A stretch of 64,000 nucleotides of DNA from Thermoproteus sp. (GTDB lineage Archaea; Thermoproteota; Thermoprotei; Thermoproteales; Thermoproteaceae). Positions 1 to 7,782 of this stretch are shown in pieces. The first letter of the stretch is position 1. Each line of letters begins with the position of its first letter. The notes beneath the pieces were generated by a model that searched no databases, had not been told where the DNA came from, and saw only the letters and a program-made list of their open reading frames with translations. Both the position numbers and the translations under genes were made by a program. The DNA is taken from positions 1,725,824 through 1,789,823 of the forward strand of contig JAWARJ010000001.1 of assembly GCA_038893495.1 (NCBI GenBank), written 5' to 3'.

Positions 1-1155
1 CGTCTCAATATCGGCATGTTGAAGCATTACCTGCCTGCCGACGTACTTCCCGCCGACAGCCCGCCAGACGCCGTCGTGGCGGAACGTAAATTGATAATAG
101 GCGCCCTTCCCGTCAACGCGCTTAAAGACGTATAGGTCTCTATATTCGTCTTCGTCCAGGGGATACAAGCGCTGGTACCCCTCAGGCGTTATGCCAGCGG
201 CGATCGACATGCCCCAGTAGGACTCCCCATTAAGGCGGACCGCCCTCCCCCTAACCTCGGCGTAGACGCCAGCCGCCCTTAAGCGCCTATAGAGACTTAT
301 CGCCTCTTCGGCAGCTCCGAGTTGAATTACTGCGTAGGGCTGAAGCTTGCCGTGAAGCGCCCTCTCGCCGAACTCGACAAGCCTGCCGTCTACCTCGAAA
401 CGCATTCCGCCGAGGTGCTTGACGGCGGCGGGCTCGGCGGCGATGAGCTCCGAGCGGCGCCCTATACGTCTCAACAGCTCCTCACGGAAGCCGCCGTAGA
501 ATACAAGCTCCTTCACGCCGCCGCCACTCCAAATCGGCGTGACGCGTAGCCCCTCCGCCTTTAGCAGTCGATACAGTTCGCCTAAGTGTTCTTTAAAGAT
601 GCCCTCCCCCTCGTTAGCACACAGACGTCCGAGAAATCGTTTTTGCCCCTCACGATACCTCACCTCTATATCGACAAAAGGCCGCTCCGGCCTCGTCTCG
701 AACCATCTGTAGAACCAAAGGCGGAACTTCAAGTCGCCGTTTTCCCTCAAATCTAAAATCTCTATCTTCGCGACTGTCCGGCCCTTACCCCTCAGCCCCC
801 TGCCCTCCATACCTAATACAAGCGATCGTGTATTCCTCATCAACAGTAGGTAAAGAAGGACCCTGCCCGCCGTTGTGTCGACGACGTAATGGTCCTCCCC
901 TCCGCTCTCGGCCCCTCCGCCCATGGCCCTGGCGAGCTCTTTGATGCCTAGACACGGAGGGGATTCGCAATACAGACGGCATCTGCGTGAGTCCATCGAA
1001 AGCCTATATTGCTCCCACACGGTCCCTCCGCCCATCCGAACTGGATAGGCGAATGCCGCATCGATATTTTCGCCGTCCTGTCTGACCTTTAAAATATAGG
1101 CATGATCGGCCAGCCGACGCACATGAGGAAACTTCTCAAACACCCTCTTGAACAT
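1..1155 (-). CDS. PaRep2b-family protein, 3' end beyond the window edge
   Basis: Reading the minus strand from an ATG at 1155 gives 385 open codons down to base 1 with no stop, so the C-terminus lies outside the window. A TAG stop precedes the region, and GTG at 1164 is the only other start. The product begins MFKRVFEKFPHVRRLADHAY. Near the visible end it has a segment rich in aromatic and basic residues (YYQFTFRHDGVWRAVGGKY) followed by LQHAD, which I recognise as typical of PaRep2b proteins. That family is multi-copy, largely restricted to Thermoproteaceae and has no known function. No transmembrane segment or nuclease motif is obvious. It lies next to two tRNA genes, a common place for mobile or repeated genes, but no att repeat or integrase is visible. 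The family assignment is from memory of the sequence pattern. Confidence 0.75.
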   Translation of the reverse strand, partial: MFKRVFEKFPHVRRLADHAYILKVRQDGENIDAAFAYPVRMGGGTVWEQYRLSMDSRRCRLYCESPPCLGIKELARAMGGGAESGGEDHYVVDTTAGRVLLYLLLMRNTRSLVLGMEGRGLRGKGRTVAKIEILDLRENGDLKFRLWFYRWFETRPERPFVDIEVRYREGQKRFLGRLCANEGEGIFKEHLGELYRLLKAEGLRVTPIWSGGGVKELVFYGGFREELLRRIGRRSELIAAEPAAVKHLGGMRFEVDGRLVEFGERALHGKLQPYAVIQLGAAEEAISLYRRLRAAGVYAEVRGRAVRLNGESYWGMSIAAGITPEGYQRLYPLDEDEYRDLYVFKRVDGKGAYYQFTFRHDGVWRAVGGKYVGRQVMLQHADIET

Positions 1156-1269
1156 GTCATTCACTATATCCTAAAGACCTGTTGATTTAAGCCCCACGGC
1201 GTTAGTGTGGAGCGAACCTCAGTCTTAACTCACTGCCAGCGCACAGCGCCGACAGGAATCTGTGAACAA

Positions 1270-1302
1270 GCCGGAGGCGACAACCACGGTGATCGCTCCG
1301 GC
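1270..1302. repeat. Imperfect inverted repeat upstream of tRNA-Ser promoter
   Basis: GCCGGAG (1270-1276) is complementary to CTCCGGC (1296-1302). After a single bulged G, CGA (1278-1280) pairs with TCG (1293-1295), leaving a 12-nt loop. It lies in the gap 1156-1338, just upstream of the tRNA-Ser TATA box. It could be an RNA hairpin, an operator or chance. Nothing else recognisable is in this gap. Confidence 0.4.
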
Positions 1303-1308
1303 AAGAAA

Positions 1309-1317
1309 AATTAAATA
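1309..1317 (+). promoter_or_regulatory. TATA box of tRNA-Ser
   Basis: AATTAAATA lies about 26 bp upstream of the tRNA 5' end at 1339, the usual spacing for archaeal TBP/TFB promoters. Confidence 0.7.
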
Positions 1318-1338
1318 ACCCGCGACGAGGTTAGATAC

Positions 1339-1440
1339 GCCGGGGTGGCCGAGCGGCCCAAGGCGCGGGTCGGCAGAACCGCGCGAACCTGGAGAGTCCG
1401 TCCCCGCAAGGGGGCGTGGGTTCAAATCCCACCCCCGGCG
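1339..1440 (+). tRNA. tRNA-Ser(GGA) with a short intron in the anticodon stem
   Basis: Acceptor GCCGGGG (1339-1345) pairs with CCCCGGC (1433-1439), and the discriminator is G1440. The D-stem is GCC/GGC, a long variable arm follows the anticodon arm, and the T-arm is GTGGG-TTCAAAT-CCCAC. The anticodon loop is CTGGAGA (1389-1395) with U33 and anticodon GGA (1391-1393). The 3' strand of the anticodon stem, GTCCG (1396-1400), finds its partner only if about 18 nt (around 1369-1386) are removed, joining CGG to AC. This puts an intron near position 29/30 rather than the canonical 37/38; the exact boundaries can shift by one or two bases. G73 and the long variable arm indicate serine rather than leucine. 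CCA is not encoded. Confidence 0.88.
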
Positions 1441-1585
1441 CATTTCTACTCTTGCTGTCTATCGTGGGCGCGAAGGGACTATGTAGCACCTTGTGGACGC
1501 ACGTATAGCGCCGATTTAGAGGACTTTACGCAGGGCTATTCACGTGTCTGAATTTAGCCCTTGAGTGACAGATAGGAGGTTTTAG

Positions 1586-1670
1586 TGCGGGGGGTGGGAT
1601 TTGAACCCACGTAGGCCTACGCCACAGGGTCTTGAGCCCTGCCCCTTTGACCTGGCTCGGGCACCCCCGC
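1586..1670 (-). tRNA. tRNA-Leu(CAA)
   Basis: On the minus strand the acceptor GCGGGGG (1670-1664) pairs with CCCCCGC (1593-1587), with discriminator A at 1586. The anticodon stem CAGGG/CCCTG encloses loop CTCAAGA with anticodon CAA. A long variable arm and the T-arm GTGGG-TTCAAAT-CCCAC complete a class II tRNA of 85 nt. No intron is needed and CCA is not encoded. The gap 1441-1585 between the two convergent tRNA genes shows nothing recognisable. Confidence 0.95.
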
Positions 1671-1690
1671 CTGTGCTATTTAACATATCG

Positions 1691-1700
1691 GCTTATAAAG
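1691..1700 (-). promoter_or_regulatory. TATA box of tRNA-Leu
   Basis: On the minus strand CTTTATAAGC is centred 26 bp upstream of the tRNA 5' end at 1670. Confidence 0.7.
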
Positions 1701-1751
1701 TTTTTAGCCGAGCTGTCGTTTGCGCCTATTTGGCGGCCCTCATGTGACGTC

Positions 1752-2237
1752 TTAATCTAAACTGCCTTGACATATGACTTGGCGCTTTATGGCGGCCTCT
1801 ATGGTTTTTCTTATGCCGACCCAATGGGAGCCTATCCAATATGTCGAGCCGCAGTTAGGGCAGACCCAACATCTATTAGAGTGGATTGCGTGGCTGACTC
1901 TCCTTTCGGCCTCCTCGCAGGGGATCTCCACAAGCTTGAAGTTGCATTTGGGGCATCTGCTCTCCTTGAGGGGCTCCACGCCCAACAGCCGTATTAGTGC
2001 GGAGATCCAAGCCACGTGATCATCTGTGAGGAACAACACGGCTGGTCCCCTGCGCCTCTTGAAGAGCTCTCTGTCCCTAGTAACTAGGAGGCAGGGCGTA
2101 GACGCCAGCTCCTCGTCAGGCAGGTCGCCGTAGCGGGCGTCCACTCCCACTATCCTGAGCCACCTGACGAGCCATCCCAACATAGCGTCGACGACTACAC
2201 ATCTGGGGACCGCGCCGCCTTTGTATATACACGTCAC
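1752..2237 (-). CDS. Mut7-C RNase domain protein with zinc ribbon
   Basis: The N-terminal half carries the Mut7-C (PIN-like) pattern: VVVDAMLGWLVRWLRIVG with the conserved early Asp, then RYGDLPDEEL and LLVTRDREL, where acidic residues would bind metal. The C-terminal half has two Cys pairs (CPKC and CPNC, plus CWVC), a zinc ribbon typical of the family. The product is expected to be a small RNase of unknown target. The open frame extends to 2294, but a GTG at 2237 overlaps the TGA of the upstream gene (GTGA) and begins just before the conserved domain. I therefore chose 2237, giving 161 residues and translational coupling to the NFACT gene, which hints at a shared role in RNA or translation quality control. 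Confidence 0.82.
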   Translation of the reverse strand: MTCIYKGGAVPRCVVVDAMLGWLVRWLRIVGVDARYGDLPDEELASTPCLLVTRDRELFKRRRGPAVLFLTDDHVAWISALIRLLGVEPLKESRCPKCNFKLVEIPCEEAERRVSHAIHSNRCWVCPNCGSTYWIGSHWVGIRKTIEAAIKRQVICQGSLD

Positions 2238-4105
2238 CACGTCGAGAATGCCGCCTTTATTTCGTCCCAACCTATAGGAGTTCCGGAGCCCCATTCCTGG
2301 ATGTTAGACGGCCCGGGCAACGCCGCGATTATCTCGTCCATTGAGGTCTCGGCTTTCCACCTCCTAACGAGCTCCTTAGCTATTTTGCTCTTCTCGACGG
2401 CCCCTGGCGTTAACACCACATATCTCTCCGCCAATAGCGTTATGGACCTAGGCGGGGCTACGACTACTCGTTTAATCCCGCCGTCGTCTCTAATGCCGAT
2501 GGCTAGCTCCAGCCGGACGTGGCGCACGTAGTTCTTAGAGCCGTACACCATAAAGCTCCCTTTAGCTAGATATTCGCCGGCTGGCGCCTGTTTGCTCACC
2601 TGTCTCCCCAAGACATAAAACACGTCAAGGGCATGTATGCCGATTTTCCACGCCCTGCTGTAAGACGCGGCGAATTGGGCTATCTCTAAAATCTCCATTT
2701 GGTCGTCCGTTGGCTTCGCCACTACGGCCGAGGCGCCGGGGACGTCGGCGTGAAAGAACAAATAGTCCTCCTTCAGGTACTTCCTAACTAACGACTCGTT
2801 TTGAGAGGCGTCTCTGCCCCCCAGCGCGGGCGTCTTGCCTAGAGCCAACAGCCATCTATACCTTTCGAACCAAGCGCGTTCTGCCGTCTTCCTGATTCGC
2901 TCCGCAACCGCCCTCTCGACTTCGGCGCTTTCGTCCACTATACGTTTAAGCTCCTCTTCGAGTTTCCTGTAGGTCTCCTCGGCCCTATCGGCCTTTCTGG
3001 CATACTCTTTAGCTTCCTCAAAGAGAGTCTCTATCTGCCTCCCCACAGGACGGTCCAGCCTTAACCTGAACTTAATGCCGGAATGCTCCAGAGTCACCTC
3101 CTTATTTGCTCTGTTTACGTCAACTATACGTATACTTGTCTCTATCTCCCTATTGGATGTAAGTGCTTGTAGTAGCTCTTCCAGTTCGTATTTCAACGAC
3201 AGGACGAATTTCGCGAGTGAGTAGAGTTCCTCTCCTCTCTTTCTGTATTCCTCTATTTCTTTCCTCAATTTGGCTAAAGATTGTTCCAGCCTGGCTCTTT
3301 TTGCTTTTAATTCTGCCGTCTTGGCCTCCACCGCCTTTTTAAGCTCTAAATCGCCGAAGTATCTATCCAGCGCCCTCCAAAACGCTTCGTACTTCTCCTC
3401 CGCGTCGGCCCTCACTGATATATACCTAACTGGAGTGACCGTGATGGGCGAGCCGCTCAAAAAGTACACAGTGGGACTCAACGCCCCGCTCGTGACCTCC
3501 TCGACTAGACCCCTCAAGGCCCTCAAAACCTCATCCACATTGCCTGAAGCTCTGGCGTAGACTTCCTCCGCCACCTCGGGCCCCAGCCCTAGATCTCTCG
3601 CCAGACTCTTCCTCACGTCGGCAGACTTCCTCAACGCCTCTAACGCCTCGTCGCCTTTAGCCAACGGATCTATGTAGGGCATCGGCGGAGGTGTATAGGG
3701 TACGCCAACTTTGACTTCGCGGTCTTTGCCCCTATAGTAGCGGTCGACCCAGACGATCTTTCCGTCTCTCACCGCTATCAGGTTGAAGGGCCGCAACAAT
3801 TCGGCTATTAATGTCACATCGCCGAACTTTAAGTGCAACACTTTGTCGAATCTGGGGATCTCCACGTCGGTTAGCTTGTCGTCACGTATGAGGCCCCTTA
3901 AGGTCTCGGCGCCCCTATAGTCGCGCTCGCCCAAGACCCCCGTAAGGGAGGCCCTCACCTCGTTTATCAGGAGGTAGGCGCCTCCAGAGAACTTGAATAA
4001 ATATCCAGAAGGAGTTGTATATATATTCTCAACGCGCCGGCCCACTAGCCCCCTTATCTCTCTCGCCGACGCATATAGATCTATTACCGTTAGTGAGGTC
4101 TTCAC
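2234..4105 (-). CDS. rqcH: NFACT-family ribosome quality control protein RqcH
   Basis: 623 residues with the NFACT order: an N-terminal domain opening MKTSLTVIDLYASAREI and including LLRPFNLIAVRDGKIVW, a helix-hairpin-helix stretch, a long Lys/Glu-rich coiled coil around residues 250-400, and a C-terminal NFACT-R domain with LGGRDASQNESLV and DYLFFHADVPGAS. Known family members (bacterial RqcH, archaeal and eukaryotic NEMF/Rqc2) bind stalled large ribosomal subunits with peptidyl-tRNA and add C-terminal tails. The start is GTG at 4105, where family homology begins. It overlaps the TGA of a tiny upstream ORF, and no TATA box lies at the right distance, so the gene is probably co-transcribed from about 4177. 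Confidence 0.9.
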   Translation of the reverse strand: MKTSLTVIDLYASAREIRGLVGRRVENIYTTPSGYLFKFSGGAYLLINEVRASLTGVLGERDYRGAETLRGLIRDDKLTDVEIPRFDKVLHLKFGDVTLIAELLRPFNLIAVRDGKIVWVDRYYRGKDREVKVGVPYTPPPMPYIDPLAKGDEALEALRKSADVRKSLARDLGLGPEVAEEVYARASGNVDEVLRALRGLVEEVTSGALSPTVYFLSGSPITVTPVRYISVRADAEEKYEAFWRALDRYFGDLELKKAVEAKTAELKAKRARLEQSLAKLRKEIEEYRKRGEELYSLAKFVLSLKYELEELLQALTSNREIETSIRIVDVNRANKEVTLEHSGIKFRLRLDRPVGRQIETLFEEAKEYARKADRAEETYRKLEEELKRIVDESAEVERAVAERIRKTAERAWFERYRWLLALGKTPALGGRDASQNESLVRKYLKEDYLFFHADVPGASAVVAKPTDDQMEILEIAQFAASYSRAWKIGIHALDVFYVLGRQVSKQAPAGEYLAKGSFMVYGSKNYVRHVRLELAIGIRDDGGIKRVVVAPPRSITLLAERYVVLTPGAVEKSKIAKELVRRWKAETSMDEIIAALPGPSNIQEWGSGTPIGWDEIKAAFSTW

Positions 4106-4179
4106 GTCGTCTCTAGCCGATAGGTCTGCGGCGCCAAACGCTCCTCGCGGCTGGCGCGCAACATAGCCTCGACCTCCAT
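4102..4179 (-). CDS. Possible 25-residue leader ORF before rqcH
   Basis: An ATG at 4179 opens a 25-codon frame (MEVEAMLRASREERLAPQTY, then a short tail) whose TGA overlaps the GTG start of rqcH. A TATA-like GCTATATACC near 4203 sits about 24 bp upstream of this ATG, fitting a leaderless transcript, whereas no AT-rich element is positioned for rqcH itself. I do not recognise the peptide. It may be a genuine small gene, a coupling leader, or just the 5' part of the mRNA. Confidence 0.35.
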   Translation of the reverse strand: MEVEAMLRASREERLAPQTYRLETT

Positions 4180-4220
4180 GTCGCTGTATTTGACAACAGG
4201 TATATAGCGTTATCGCCGAG

Positions 4221-5066
4221 CTATACGAGCTTCACGCCGTGTTTTGCAAGTATCTCTTTCATCAATAAGGCGTCTTGATCCAACAGGGGCGACTCGCATA
4301 TTAGGGCAATCGACATATCTCTCTTGCTGAGCTCCTCCGCGAGGGGCTCGAAAGGCGGCATGTTGGCCGATATGGGCTCGTGCTCGTCGACGTATCTGCC
4401 GTTTCTATACTTCACCGAGGTGAAATGGGTATGCATGACCTCGTCGCCGAATACCGTCCTCCAGAGGTCTAGCATACTTCCGTAGTCTATCCTTCCTCCG
4501 TTTCTGGCGAAGAGGTGGCCCCAGTCCACCACCGGTCTGACCATCTTTAAGTCTTTGGCCAGCCCGAAAGCCTCGTCGACGCTGCCGAACTGGTTGTTCC
4601 TGGCGGTTATCTCGACGCCTATGAAGACGTCGTTTATGCCCTCGCCGCGCATCTTGTCGACGAGCTCGCCCAGCCTGGTCTTCACGGCCTCGTAGCATCT
4701 ATCCGGCCCCAAATCGCCGTAATAGGCGGCGTGTACCACCACTATCCAAGCCCCCATCCTGTGGGCCCTATCTATGGAGTCCCAAAGCCGCCTCATGGAG
4801 GCCTCCGCCTTCTCGTCGGAACATAGGTTTATGAAGTAGGGCGCATGTACTGAAAGCCTTACGTTGAGCTCTTTAGCTACGGCGCCGGCCCTCTCCGCGG
4901 CCTCTACGCCCATCCTGACGCCCTGCACGAACTCGACCTCCATGGCGTTGAGACCCAGCTCCCTCACGGCCTTTATGCCGTCTATCGTGTCTTTGGCCTT
5001 CTTGGCGAATTTCGGTATGCCGGCCGGGCCCAGCCACACTTTAGCCACATAGTTCACGCTTCCCAT
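4221..5066 (-). CDS. nfo: Endonuclease IV-type AP endonuclease (TIM barrel)
   Basis: 281 residues with the endonuclease IV pattern: early KVWLGPAGIP, metal-ligand segments LSVHAPYFINL, IVVVHAAYYG, GVEITARNN, PVVDWGHL, HTHFTS and ALICESPLL. This family cleaves 5' to abasic sites using a trinuclear zinc centre, so it serves base excision repair. The only ATG is at 5066. The shared TATA element at 5065-5077 would instead fit leaderless initiation at the in-frame GTG at 5048 (product starting MAKVWLGPAG), which is also where homology begins. The two starts differ by six residues. Confidence 0.9.
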   Translation of the reverse strand: MGSVNYVAKVWLGPAGIPKFAKKAKDTIDGIKAVRELGLNAMEVEFVQGVRMGVEAAERAGAVAKELNVRLSVHAPYFINLCSDEKAEASMRRLWDSIDRAHRMGAWIVVVHAAYYGDLGPDRCYEAVKTRLGELVDKMRGEGINDVFIGVEITARNNQFGSVDEAFGLAKDLKMVRPVVDWGHLFARNGGRIDYGSMLDLWRTVFGDEVMHTHFTSVKYRNGRYVDEHEPISANMPPFEPLAEELSKRDMSIALICESPLLDQDALLMKEILAKHGVKLV

Positions 5067-5077
5067 TTATTTTAATA
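5065..5077. promoter_or_regulatory. TATA element shared by nfo and truD
   Basis: ATTTATTTTAATA occupies most of the 24-bp gap between the two divergent start codons. It is correctly spaced for truD (GTG 5091) on the plus strand and for an nfo start at GTG 5048 on the minus strand. Confidence 0.5.
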
Positions 5078-5090
5078 GTGTCGGTAATAC

Positions 5091-6332
5091 GTGAGGCAGG
5101 CGCCGCCCTTCGACGCATCGTTAGGTATGGAATGGTACGTCACAGACGTAAAGCCCTGTGGAGGGAAGATAAAGAAGTTCCCTGAGGACTTCATCGTAGA
5201 GGAGGTGTTGGAGGGCGGCCTGGTGGTCTCTATAGCGGGATTTGAGCCGCCGCAGACCAGGCCGGGGCCTTGGCTGTGGGTCCACATAGTCAAACGCGAC
5301 GTAGATACGTTGAAGCTCCTAGAGACCCTCCAGAGGTCTTTAAGGCTCAGGAGAGGCGAGGTGGGGATAGGCGGAATTAAAGACACGAGAGCCGTATCGT
5401 CCCACGTGATCTCTCTCTACGGTGTGAAGTTCGAAGATCTGCCTAAAATAAATGGCGTCGAGTACAAAAGGGCTTGGTATGCCGAATATCCCATATCGCC
5501 CTCAAAGATAGAGGGGAATAGATTTACGATAACTATACGCGAAATAGATGTAGGATGTGCCGCCGAGGCCTTGAGGGAGCTTGACCGTATATCCGTCGTG
5601 CCTAATTATTACGGATATCAAAGATTCGGCACCATAAGGCCTGTTTCTCATATACTCGGCAGGGCTCTCGTGAGGAGAGACGCGGAGGAGTTCGTGAGGG
5701 TTATGTTCTGCAAGGTATTCGAGGGCGAATCGCCTACAGTTAAGGAGGCGCGGGAGCTGGCCTGTAGGGGCGATTACTCCAAGGCGCTCTCCAAAATGCC
5801 CAAGTCCATGTTGGAAGAGAGGTACCTCCTAAGGGCGTTGGCGTCTGGGCAGAACCTTTGGAACGCGGTGATGTCTATACCCTATAGGGTTTTGAAGATA
5901 TACGTCGAGGCCTATCAAGCATATCTCTTTAATAGGATATTGTCGTTAAGGCTGAAGGATGGTCCCCTTGGGCTTCTAGCCGACGATTTGGTGTTAGAAG
6001 GCGACTACCCCATATTGGCGTCGCATTCTGTGGGCGACAAGCCGCCGATATTGCCAGTGCCGGGCTCCGGTTTGATAGTGCCCGAGAGTAAAGCCAGAGA
6101 TTACCTAAGGGCCGTCTTGAAGGAGGAGGGAATAGAAATGAAGGATTTCGCGCTGGCTAGAATAGGCGCGTCTGGGTCCTATAGGCAAGCCTTTACGGCG
6201 CCCGCCTGGTCGTTTCGTGATCTAGCTGGCGATACGGCTAAGTTGTCCTTTAAAATGCCTAGAGGTAGCTATGCGACTATAGTCCTCCGGGAGGTGATCA
6301 AGCCCGAGGAGCCCCGTCTTCACGGGTTCTAA
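5091..6332 (+). CDS. truD: tRNA pseudouridine(13) synthase TruD
   Basis: 413 residues. TruD signatures are present: KKFPEDFIVEE near residue 25; GIGGIKDTRAVSS near residue 90, containing the catalytic Asp and the preceding Lys; and YYGYQRFG near residue 175, the conserved substrate-binding motif. An inserted domain follows, as usual for TruD, and the C-terminus returns to the pseudouridine synthase fold. Family members convert U13 of tRNAs to pseudouridine; archaeal forms may have other tRNA targets. GTG at 5091 fits the TATA element 22-26 bp upstream. An ATG twelve codons in would also keep the domain intact. Confidence 0.95.
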   Translation: MRQAPPFDASLGMEWYVTDVKPCGGKIKKFPEDFIVEEVLEGGLVVSIAGFEPPQTRPGPWLWVHIVKRDVDTLKLLETLQRSLRLRRGEVGIGGIKDTRAVSSHVISLYGVKFEDLPKINGVEYKRAWYAEYPISPSKIEGNRFTITIREIDVGCAAEALRELDRISVVPNYYGYQRFGTIRPVSHILGRALVRRDAEEFVRVMFCKVFEGESPTVKEARELACRGDYSKALSKMPKSMLEERYLLRALASGQNLWNAVMSIPYRVLKIYVEAYQAYLFNRILSLRLKDGPLGLLADDLVLEGDYPILASHSVGDKPPILPVPGSGLIVPESKARDYLRAVLKEEGIEMKDFALARIGASGSYRQAFTAPAWSFRDLAGDTAKLSFKMPRGSYATIVLREVIKPEEPRLHGF

Positions 6333-6365
6333 TGAAATATATAGCTATTTGTTCTATGAGCTATT

Positions 6366-7166
6366 GTGTTAGAAGCCCTCGGGCCTGACGCGGTGCCTAA
6401 CCTACAGAGGAAAGATGCGCTTATAGTATTGGCGGTCCACAGCTATATCCCCATACCGTCTAACCCGCGCCCCGAGATGATCGAATTAGTGCTGGAGAGG
6501 CTCCAAGGCCGCGACGTGACCATAACGTTCTCTATGCCTAAGAGCTACTTCGAAAAGGCCGTGAAGATATTGGGGCTGGAGAAGCTCGCGGCCAAATATA
6601 AGGCGAAGATACTACAAGTACAGGGCAACGCCAAGGAGAAAATAGAGCTCCAATCCCCCACGGGGCGTAAAGTGCAGGTGAAGGCCTTAGCTCAGGCCTT
6701 TGACGAGTCCCTCATGAAGGTGGCATTGGCTATGCCAGTAAGCCACTCCCAGGTAATCCTCTATTTGACCATGCCAACCGCATCTTTAAACGTCATAGAT
6801 CCCAAAGATGCCCAGAACTTATACGAGGGCTTCAGGCCGCTTTACAAATATATAGCGGATATATACAGGATGGAGAAAAACGTGGTATGTTTAATAGACG
6901 GCAAGTTCGTAGTCGAGGGCGATGGCCCCGTGAAGGGGTTCCAGCGCTATTGGGGCTTGACTATATACGGCGACAATTGCGGCGAAGTCGACTACGCGAC
7001 CTCTTGGGGCCTCGGCGTGCAGCCGTTAGACCTCGGATATCTCTATTTCTATTTTGACGGCAAAGAGCCGACTTTAGAGATGCCCAAATTGCTTAGCGAC
7101 AACAGGACGAGAATAAAGTTGTCCTCTAACGTCGGAATTCAATTGTCTTGGAAGAAATCCCTATAG
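6366..7166 (+). CDS. Conserved hypothetical protein, distantly DUF362-like at best
   Basis: 266 residues, not confidently recognised. The N-terminal half looks alpha/beta (DALIVLAVHSYIPIPSNPRP; DVTITFSMP). The C-terminal half contains VDYATSWGLGVQPLDLGYLY, which only loosely recalls DUF362-type proteins; the ferredoxin cysteines of that family are absent. There is no signal peptide or membrane segment. GTG at 6366 is 26 bp downstream of AAATATATAG (6336-6345), so the transcript is probably leaderless and separate from truD. Confidence 0.7.
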   Translation: MLEALGPDAVPNLQRKDALIVLAVHSYIPIPSNPRPEMIELVLERLQGRDVTITFSMPKSYFEKAVKILGLEKLAAKYKAKILQVQGNAKEKIELQSPTGRKVQVKALAQAFDESLMKVALAMPVSHSQVILYLTMPTASLNVIDPKDAQNLYEGFRPLYKYIADIYRMEKNVVCLIDGKFVVEGDGPVKGFQRYWGLTIYGDNCGEVDYATSWGLGVQPLDLGYLYFYFDGKEPTLEMPKLLSDNRTRIKLSSNVGIQLSWKKSL

Positions 7167-7168
7167 GC

Positions 7169-7218
7169 TCAGCCCGTCCGTCGCATATCACCGTTCATAC
7201 ACCAACGCGTCGCATCAT
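7169..7218 (-). ncRNA. Candidate C/D-box guide RNA
   Basis: Minus strand: C-like ATGATGC (7218-7212), a 13-nt guide, D'-like ATGA, 3-nt spacer, C'-like GTGATAT (7191-7185), a 12-nt guide (7184-7173) and a perfect D box CTGA (7172-7169). Box C and C' each deviate from RTGATGA, so this is a weaker candidate. In its favour, TTTTAAAA at 7241-7249 is about 26 bp upstream and is symmetric with the uL14 promoter. Its 3' end abuts the stop codon of the preceding gene. Confidence 0.45.
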
Positions 7219-7240
7219 CGAGAGTAAAAGACGGAAATAA

Positions 7241-7249
7241 TTTTAAAAA
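7241..7249. promoter_or_regulatory. TATA box of rpl14, possibly also of the minus-strand sRNA
   Basis: TTTTAAAAA is centred 24 bp upstream of the uL14 ATG (7269) and about 26 bp upstream of the putative sRNA C box (7218) in the other direction. Confidence 0.65.
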
Positions 7250-7268
7250 CTGCCCAACAAGCCCTCTT

Positions 7269-7703
7269 ATGGCTAAGCGTGGCGGAAAGAGACAGGTAGG
7301 CGCAGGCTATCGCTTTCACATCACGCCGGGAGTCTTTCTCAACAGCGTGGTGGAGGTAGCCGACAATTCGGGGGCTAAATTGGTTAAAGTCATAGGGGTT
7401 GTCGGCCATATAGCTAAAGGCACACATAGGAGGGTCAAAGGCGCTGGCGTCGGCGATATGGTCGTCGTAATAGTTAAGGAGGGGAAGCCGGAGCTTAGGA
7501 GGCAAGTATTTAGAGCCATAGTGGTTAGACAACGTAGGCCTTTCAGAAGGCCCGACGGGACTTGGGTGGCCTTTGAGGATAACGCCGTAGTTCTTATCAC
7601 GCCCGAGGGCGACCCGAAGGGGACTGAGATAAGAGGGCCTATAGCGATGGAGGCCGCGCTCAGATGGCCGAGTATAGCCAACTTAGCTAGTATAGTAGTT
7701 TAA
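7269..7703 (+). CDS. rpl14: 50S ribosomal protein uL14
   Basis: 144 residues matching archaeal uL14: [50 protein letters not shown] and [20 protein letters not shown]. uL14 lies on the subunit interface of the large subunit next to helix 95 and contacts 16S rRNA. It is present here as a single gene, not inside the S10/spc-type cluster where it is found in many archaea. The ATG at 7269 follows its own TATA box, giving a leaderless transcript. Confidence 0.98.
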   Translation: MAKRGGKRQVGAGYRFHITPGVFLNSVVEVADNSGAKLVKVIGVVGHIAKGTHRRVKGAGVGDMVVVIVKEGKPELRRQVFRAIVVRQRRPFRRPDGTWVAFEDNAVVLITPEGDPKGTEIRGPIAMEAALRWPSIANLASIVV

Positions 7704-7764
7704 GATGTCATTTCTAGGCGAGGTGCATTTCGCTTAAGGGGCAAGAGTTTCGGCGCTCTGCCGA

Positions 7765-7782
7765 CCCGCCCCGATGGGCGGG
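7765..7782. repeat. Perfect GC hairpin in the rpl14-ahcY gap
   Basis: CCCGCCC (7765-7771), loop CGAT, GGGCGGG (7776-7782). A second, outer pairing is possible between CGGCG (7751-7755) and CGCCG (7785-7789), and an ACA follows at 7798-7800. The arrangement could be an H/ACA-like RNA or a terminator for rpl14. The remainder of the 257-bp gap, up to the ahcY promoter, shows nothing else recognisable. Confidence 0.4.

Noticed and set aside
1156-1260. Possible C/D RNA (GTTGATT ... CTTA) before tRNA-Ser
   Set aside because: Both C and D deviate from consensus, and the internal boxes are not recognisable.
1225-1443. 72-codon minus-strand ORF across tRNA-Ser
   Set aside because: It is an artefact of the tRNA sequence read antisense; a structured tRNA explains the conservation.
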